Assembly: GCF_000516985.1 (NCBI RefSeq)
Contig: NW_006917093.1
Location: 5,861,013-5,925,012, forward strand
Source of the DNA: Pestalotiopsis fici W106-1
Lineage: Eukaryota; Ascomycota; Sordariomycetes; Amphisphaeriales; Sporocadaceae
Direction of reading: 5' to 3'
Length of the DNA stretch: 64,000 bases
The notes beneath the pieces are model-generated. The model was given only the letters and a program-made list of their open reading frames with translations, ran no database searches and was not told the DNA's origin. A program made the position numbers and the translations under genes. Every line of letters starts with the position of its first letter. Within the stretch, counting starts at the first letter, position 1. Of this stretch, positions 58,459 through 64,000 are shown piece by piece.

Positions 58459-60804
58459 ATGGTCACTGGCCACATACCTCAATTTGTGCCGTCCATCGAG
58501 ACATCTCCCTCGATTTTCGATGATACTCGATCTTCAACTTCTGAAGCGACTTCCCCAGACCATTCACTGGGCTCCGGCGAGACCTCCCTCGACGATAGTA
58601 CTTCGGCTGCTACTATACAAGACAAGCATTTACCCGTGATAAAACGTCGCGCATTCCGCGGAAATATGCCCGCATCCAATGATATACAGCCTAGACTAGG
58701 CTTCGGCAGTCTCGATATCAACTCCATTGTCGATTATGGTACGCGCCCAAAGACACCTGATGCCATGGTCTCCCCCATCTCGACCTATACTCGAATGCGT
58801 CTCGCTACGCCTCCGCATACACCGGAACAAAAACAACTTGGCTTGTCAGCGGGACTCGACCATGCGGTAGCACTAGCAGAATTGGCTATTTCAGCAACCG
58901 CACGAAGCCCAGTTTCTGCTGAACACACAGAAATTCCTAGAGCAAATCCAAAGTCATTGACAACATATATTGCCGGCACTCTGCGTTCATCGCCTCGTTG
59001 GAAATCTACAGCTTCAGGTGTGGAGAATAGTAGGAAAGACGCTGTTTCTAGAGAAACTTCGCCCAGCGTTCCGTCTCATGAAGAATGCCATGAAGGAAGG
59101 GCAAGTGAAACAACGAAACCCGCCGACGAGGACTATGTGCCATTTTTTGGAGCTGCTCAGGCATCTCTCTGCCAGCCGGCTCTAGTAGCGACTGGATTGG
59201 TCGCGTTAGGAGCTTCTGAAATGTGTACGGATTCAAAGGATCCTCATACATCAGTTAGTTATCGGATAACAAATGAAGATGGGTCAACAGATCGGCGAAG
59301 AACCGTTTCACAAGCTTCTCCCATGGGTCAAAATGACCTTTTCGGCGCAAAGAGAAGCACTCAGAAGCCCCGGGCAGTCACAAACATTGAGAAGAATCAT
59401 TACTTGGAAGCTCTACGAGCAGCTGTTCAACCCAAGTCCGACATGAGTAGCAACAATGACTCTAGAGTTCATGGGCCTACAGAAATCAGACCCGTCACTA
59501 CCAATGTCCAGACATCGGGCACACGAACCGCCATTACCACTCCAAGCATGTCTGGAAGGGGTCTACAAACCATCCGAGGGCAGGGTATGGACTCTTGGTT
59601 GAGTACTGAGGAGAATGTAAATGTTCCCCCTACTCCTAAAGGATTATCCCAAGCCCGCGGAGATGTCTTTTTGACGACTCTCAATGATATTTGTACGAGT
59701 TCATTATCGGCTACGACTAAAGCCCATGTTGTTCCCAGAGACCGATCGGCTTACGCGACAGCTGTGGTAACCACCAAGAACATTGCCAGACATCCTTTGG
59801 GCGAGATTGATATTGACGAAGATGACGAAGTCGGTGGTTGTCCGGTTCTGTCTTCGACATTGCTTCCACCAGTTCAGTCTCCCGATGCGTTTAAAACTCC
59901 CTTTTCACGAAAGATACCATCTCTAGCTGAGCAGCAAATCCAGGACATGTTTCGGGCCCAAGTTCAGCAAGCAGCAACTTTTGGTGCACATTTTCAACCC
60001 ATGTGTCATCTCACCAAGGAACAGAAGTTTGATAATCTTCTGACCAAGATGCAAGGAAAGCACTTGTTCGACCATCGCCATGCTGATGAAACAGCTCGTG
60101 ATGTGCACTGTTTTGTGGACATGTCCAATATCTTTATTGGCTTTCAGGATACCGCGAAGACTAGCCAAGGGCTCCCGTCATCTGCTCGCGTCACATTCTC
60201 ACCTTTCAGTTTTGAGCATTTGGCGTTTGTGCTTGAAAGAGGTCGAAATACCGTCAAGCGGAGGCTTGCTGGATCGGTGCGCCAAGCACATCAGATGAAC
60301 AAGCTGCCGACCCATATAGCGGATGCCCAGGCTTACGGATACGACTGCAAGATTCTTCATCAAGTCGTTAAATTGGATCTGACACAGCCATTGTCAGGTA
60401 GCCCGCACACGAGTGGTGATGAATCACGTACCGGTACCCTGTGCCCTCGCACCAAGCTAGGGGAACAAGGTGTCGACGAGGCACTCCACTTGTCCATGCA
60501 AGACAGCATCCTGGACGCCCATGGCAAACCTGGGATCATGGTCCTCGGGACTGGCGATGCCAAGCCAGCCGAATACTCTGATGGCTTTGCGCACTATGCG
60601 ATCAAAGCTCTCAAGCACGGTTGGCAGGTCGAAGTGGTGTCATGGCGTAAATGCCTGTCTGGTGAATGGAAGAAATCGCCATTCAAGGACAAGTATGCTG
60701 AGCAGTTCCGGATCATTATTCTTGATGATTTCTTCAACGAAATTCATGCGACCTGGAGCAGCAACATTAACACCAGGCCCTCTGCAGTATTGGCTCGGGC
60801 CTGA
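58459..60804 (+). CDS. NYN-domain (PIN-like) putative RNase
   Basis: 781 residues from the ATG at 58459. An alternative start at 57973 (exon 57973-58022, spliced to 58458) would add 17 in-frame residues. The first 540 residues are Ser/Thr-rich, low in structure and unfamiliar. The C-terminal 220 residues form a NYN domain: DVHCFVDMSNIFIGFQD (first acidic residue), QGVDEALHLSMQ (second) and IMVLGTGDAKPAEYSDGF (third), then HGWQVEVVSWRKCLS. The three Asp positions match the metal-binding residues of NYN/PIN nucleases. Related proteins act on RNA, for example MARF1-type proteins in germline mRNA decay. The fungal substrate is unknown. Confidence 0.88.
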   Translation: MVTGHIPQFVPSIETSPSIFDDTRSSTSEATSPDHSLGSGETSLDDSTSAATIQDKHLPVIKRRAFRGNMPASNDIQPRLGFGSLDINSIVDYGTRPKTPDAMVSPISTYTRMRLATPPHTPEQKQLGLSAGLDHAVALAELAISATARSPVSAEHTEIPRANPKSLTTYIAGTLRSSPRWKSTASGVENSRKDAVSRETSPSVPSHEECHEGRASETTKPADEDYVPFFGAAQASLCQPALVATGLVALGASEMCTDSKDPHTSVSYRITNEDGSTDRRRTVSQASPMGQNDLFGAKRSTQKPRAVTNIEKNHYLEALRAAVQPKSDMSSNNDSRVHGPTEIRPVTTNVQTSGTRTAITTPSMSGRGLQTIRGQGMDSWLSTEENVNVPPTPKGLSQARGDVFLTTLNDICTSSLSATTKAHVVPRDRSAYATAVVTTKNIARHPLGEIDIDEDDEVGGCPVLSSTLLPPVQSPDAFKTPFSRKIPSLAEQQIQDMFRAQVQQAATFGAHFQPMCHLTKEQKFDNLLTKMQGKHLFDHRHADETARDVHCFVDMSNIFIGFQDTAKTSQGLPSSARVTFSPFSFEHLAFVLERGRNTVKRRLAGSVRQAHQMNKLPTHIADAQAYGYDCKILHQVVKLDLTQPLSGSPHTSGDESRTGTLCPRTKLGEQGVDEALHLSMQDSILDAHGKPGIMVLGTGDAKPAEYSDGFAHYAIKALKHGWQVEVVSWRKCLSGEWKKSPFKDKYAEQFRIIILDDFFNEIHATWSSNINTRPSAVLARA

Positions 60805-62481
60805 ACGCCACACTATTAAATTCATGGGCGTCTGCAAAACCAACCTAGCCATGGGCCTCTGATTGTGACGAATCGGGACCCAAGGGTTTTCACAGATTGG
60901 TGATTGCCTTTGTCGCATCTTTCGCCGGAATTTCCAAATGAGGTCAACACAGTCAATACTTTGGACGTAATCAGCATCTGCAATTACTCGACGTCTCTCT
61001 ACTTTAACAATAATAACCCACCCTCCTTTCCGACAGGACAGGACAGGACAGGACAGGACAGGACAGAGTACTACCAGAGACCGCGGCAAGCCATTTCTCA
61101 ACAATTTTGTAAAATCAAATTGCAAGAAGTGGCCAAACCTCCAGGCGTATACAACGACAATTCACTGGCATAAACAACATAGAGTCTTGGCAGCGTATCT
61201 GCGCTATAATCTTTGGGGAGTTTGGAAGTACTTTACAAGGGTTAAGTGGATATACACGATCAATCGGTGGCAGCTCTGCCTGGGCTTTGAATCATCCTCT
61301 TTACTGTAGCACGGAAGATGGAATGCATGCATGTAAAAAGCCTTGAGCAAGAACTGCCGCCGGAGCGCTTGGGCGTTTCAAAATTATGGAGGAGGAAGAA
61401 CACAGTGAACGAGCTCTATCAGCCATCATCTGCAATGTTTCTTCCTCTATTGCGTACTGAAGTGCGCTGGTGGCATTTGATATATCATTAGATGTCCGAT
61501 GGAAGAGCAGCTATATACTTATTACTAGCGCACAGCTAGCTATCAGTATTGGCATGGCCCAAGATAAACAGCGTTCATAGCTCGACAATATATATGTTAC
61601 ATGTAAAGAAAGAAAGAAACGGCCTAGCGTGAAGTAGAAGCAAAGACCGTCGTTGTCGACATGCGCGAGCCTGGGTAATATAGATGATGGCGAAGGGAAA
61701 GAACGAAGGGGGGGCCAAAAAGAACAGGATCTCGTCGTCAGATGCCTTGAGCGTCTCTTGCAACAGACTCGGCATAGTTGCTTGGTATAATTCGGGATAT
61801 TTATATTTATATTTGCTTCGACCAAGATGGTGCGAGCAAGGTGCCTATCCGCCCGGTAGTCCCTGCATTGTGCGTTCAGAGGCAGGAAGCAGACCGTGTT
61901 TCTATAGCATTTCGGGATGGTCTTGGTTAGACCTGAGATGTGTTCGTCCAGCTTGGGGGTTATGCCTACCTCATTCAAATGGAGCCATCATATGTGCCGA
62001 TTGTAAACAACGAAGTAGATCATTAGGCAGGCGGACAGCTAAGGGTCTGTCTAGGTAGCGTTTCTAGTATCGGCGTTGACGCTGAGAGGTTTCAATCACT
62101 CAGTTCCTGCTTCAGTGTGAACACCGTTATTGCTGCTGTTGTTTTTATTCCCACCCGGCTCACCATGTCGTCTATATCTAGACTACCTAAGCCCCTACTG
62201 ATACACACCACCAATTTGCCCAGTCATTTTCTATGAATGCTTGTGTCGCTCCAGAATCTTGAGATTATTCATCCCGTGCGTCCCAGGGTCTGGTTGTCGC
62301 TCTCACTGTACAACGTTTCTCTGTGTACCAAAAAGGCCAGCAACCGCTTGACCTGTGCCTACCGTCAAATACAGCTGGCACATCAAGGGAGAAATAGACG
62401 GACCCCATTTCCAATCAATAGAGCATATATGCCATCCTTTTCGACCATCATTCGGGACAGCTGAGAACATTCGAAGTGGCC
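60805..62481. other. Intergenic, NYN gene to GT25 gene
   Basis: 1.7 kb with no supportable gene. It contains a (GACAG)7 repeat at 61032-61066 and a short (GAAA)n-type run at about 61606-61620. Confidence 0.6.
61032..61066. repeat. (GACAG)7 pentanucleotide repeat
   Basis: Seven perfect GACAG units, 228 nt after the NYN stop codon. It may lie in the 3' UTR. Confidence 0.95.
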
Positions 62482-64000
62482 ATGTCTTCGCTGTTGAAGC
62501 TGCCGACCGCGTGCAGTCTGCCGCGGCGTATCACGTTTGGTAGTGTTGCCTTCATTATCATGGTTCTATTTTTCACTCTTGCTATGCAATTATCACGTGT
62601 AGACTCGTGGTCATTCCCAAAGAAGCAGACGGAGAACGCGGATTCGATGCGGTACAGCACAGGCGAGGTCGAGGCGCCGTCGAAACAATATGACAACGAG
62701 CGCGGGGGACACGCATCCCCCACTGTCGACATCGACCGTGTCACCAACGATACTCTGGGCTTTTCCAAGGTTTTCGTCGTCGGCCTGCCCGAGCGAACCG
62801 ATAAGCGTGATGCCATCGCACTCACGAGCTCCTTGACGGGTTTCCACGTCGAGTGGGTAGATGGGGTGCGGGGAGAGACGGTAGTTGACAAGGCATTGCC
62901 CTTTGGAGTTGATAGAAAGGAGCTGTGGGAGAACAATCTGGGGAGTTGGCGAGGACACATGAACGCGGTGCGAAGGTGAGATGGCCTGTCCAGCCGCCTG
63001 CTTCTTGTTTTTTTCCCTACAGCCTCTGGCCTCGGTCTCGCTCTCGACAGCGATCTTTTGCTGACTTGTGCTTAGGATTGTCGACGAGAGCTTGGAATCG
63101 GTTCTGATCATGGAGGACGACATGGACTGGGATGTTGGGCTGAAACTGCAACTTGAGCAAGTAGCCAGAGGCGCTCGTCAATTATTGAGCACCAACACTT
63201 ACACTGCAATCGCAACTACCGCCTCCATCTCCTCCTCCTCCTCCTCCTCCTCCTCCTCCTCCTCCTCCTCNNNNNNNNNNNNNNNNNNNNNNNNNNNNNN
63301 NNNNNNNNNNNNNNNNNNNNNNNNNNNNNNNNNNNNNNNNNNNNNNNNNNNNNNNNNNNNNNNNNNNNNNCTCCTCCTCCTCCTCCTCCTCCTCCTCCTC
63401 CTCCTCCTCCTCCTCCTCCTCCTCCTCTTCTTCTTCTTCTTCTTCTTCTTCTTCGCACTCGACTTCACCTTACGGCGACGAGTGGGACATTTTATGGCTG
63501 GGCCACTGTGGCGAAGTCTTCCCAGAAATGTTGGACGAGAACAAGGGAAAACCCCTCGACGATGCCGGGCTTGTATACATGCAGCGCAAGTTCATGATTC
63601 AGAACGATTCCACTGTGCCACCGCAGAATCGGGTGACTGGCCTCATAGACTTCAAGCAATACCCTGAGCACACGCGGTGGGTTCACATTACCGGAGCGCC
63701 CATTTGCACTTTTGCCTATGCCCTCTCCCAGCGGGGCGCGAGAAAGGTACTCTTTGACCTCTCGGTGGACCATCTCGTCGGACCCTTTGACAACTCGCTG
63801 GCGGCCCTTTGCCGACGCGCCGTCTCGACCGTGGGCGTAGCCAAAGATGCCTCCACGGCGAGAGACCGTGGCCTAGATACCAAGTGCATCAGCGTGACTC
63901 CACCTCTGTTCTTCCATCACAAGGCCAAAGGACGTCTCGCAGGCGATAGCGATATCCAGGCAATATTCAATGACGGTGTCACACGCCAGAAGGGCTTCAC
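62482..64000 (+). CDS. GT25-like type II membrane glycosyltransferase (partial, with assembly gap)
   Basis: Exon 1 is 62482-62975; the intron (GTGAGA...TGCTTAG) ends at 63075; exon 2 runs from 63076 past the window edge. The N terminus has a short cytosolic part and one membrane anchor (FGSVAFIIMVLFFTLAM, about residues 19-36), so the catalytic part should lie in the Golgi lumen. GT25 features: FVVGLPERTDKRDAI, LGSWRGHMNAVRRIV, SVLIMEDDMDWD (acidic DxD-type motif) and EWDILWLGHCGE. Between the last two is a Ser linker encoded by (TCC)n, interrupted by 100 N. Reading on through the placeholder shifts the frame; the correct downstream frame starts at SPYGDEWDIL. The gene is intact only if the real gap length is a multiple of three. 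Substrate unknown. Confidence 0.85.
63228..63453 (+). repeat. (TCC)n/(TTC)n repeat in coding sequence
   Basis: TCC units flank the gap on both sides and turn into about nine TTC/TCT units before TCGCACTCG. In the coding frame all read Ser. The repeat is the likely cause of the assembly break. Confidence 0.95.
63271..63370. other. Assembly gap (100 N)
   Basis: Exactly 100 N inside the poly-Ser coding repeat of the GT25-like gene. The true length is unknown. Confidence 0.99.

Noticed and set aside
61032..61066. (GACAG)7 considered as a CRISPR-like array
   Set aside because: A simple pentanucleotide microsatellite without spacers, in a eukaryotic genome.
61684..62058. Plus-strand frame of 124 codons before the GT25 gene
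   Set aside because: No domain, poor start context and no intron signals; amino-acid order looks random.

Overview
This window is nuclear DNA from a filamentous ascomycete, most probably a Sordariomycete and perhaps Hypocreales. The signs are short GT-AG introns (about 55-260 nt) with CTAAC/CTGAC-like branch points, A at -3 before start codons, and fungus-specific gene families: Cdc25-type RasGEF, C2H2 plus Fungal_trans regulator, GPI-anchored GH16, GH64, Dal5-type permease and a small six-cysteine secreted protein. Intergenic DNA carries short TACCTA/TAGGTA runs. The species cannot be fixed from sequence alone. Two 100-N assembly gaps are present (15803-15902 and 63271-63370).

Layout. 1-3.5 kb: minus-strand Cdc25-like RasGEF, cut by the left edge. 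3.5-16.5 kb: an unusually long stretch with no supportable gene, holding simple repeats, one assembly gap and a possible decayed coding segment near 8.6-9.6 kb. 17.5-20.1 kb: Adr1-like C2H2 regulator. 21.7-24.9 kb: two convergent cell-wall glucan enzymes, GH16 (+) and GH64 (-). 24.9-28.5 kb: non-coding DNA with a cluster of inverted repeats. 28.5-35 kb: Sas10/Utp3 (+), a small spliced gene (83 aa, +) and NRDE2 (-). 37-43.5 kb: CLC chloride/proton exchanger (+), a small four-helix membrane protein (-) and the GPI-anchor deacetylase PIG-L/Gpi12 (+). 43.9-47.3 kb: mitochondrial PPR-like protein (-) diverging from LSm3 (+). 48.4-50.4 kb: Dal5-like MFS permease. 51.4-51.8 kb: 71-aa cysteine-rich secreted protein. 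53.0-56.7 kb: RSC1/RSC2-type protein (two bromodomains and BAH). 58.5-60.8 kb: NYN-domain protein. 62.5 kb to the right edge: type II membrane GT25-like glycosyltransferase, broken by an assembly gap in a poly-Ser linker.

There is no biosynthetic cluster, transposon, tRNA, rRNA or CRISPR array that I can support. Most genes are conserved housekeeping functions (Ras signalling, ribosome biogenesis, RNA decay and splicing, chromatin remodelling, GPI synthesis, ion exchange). The accessory parts are the glucanase pair, the purine-type permease with its promoter sites, the small secreted protein and the 13-kb gene-poor stretch.

Most interesting observations: an apparent 3-nt internal microexon in the permease gene; a UaY/Ppr1-type site (TCGG-N6-CCGA) with several GATA sites upstream of that permease; a cluster of five inverted repeats at 27.84-28.14 kb; an Asp-Ala/Asp-Val hexanucleotide-repeat tract in the RSC subunit; and the gene desert with a frameshifted coding remnant. 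I did not find a clearly new multi-gene system.
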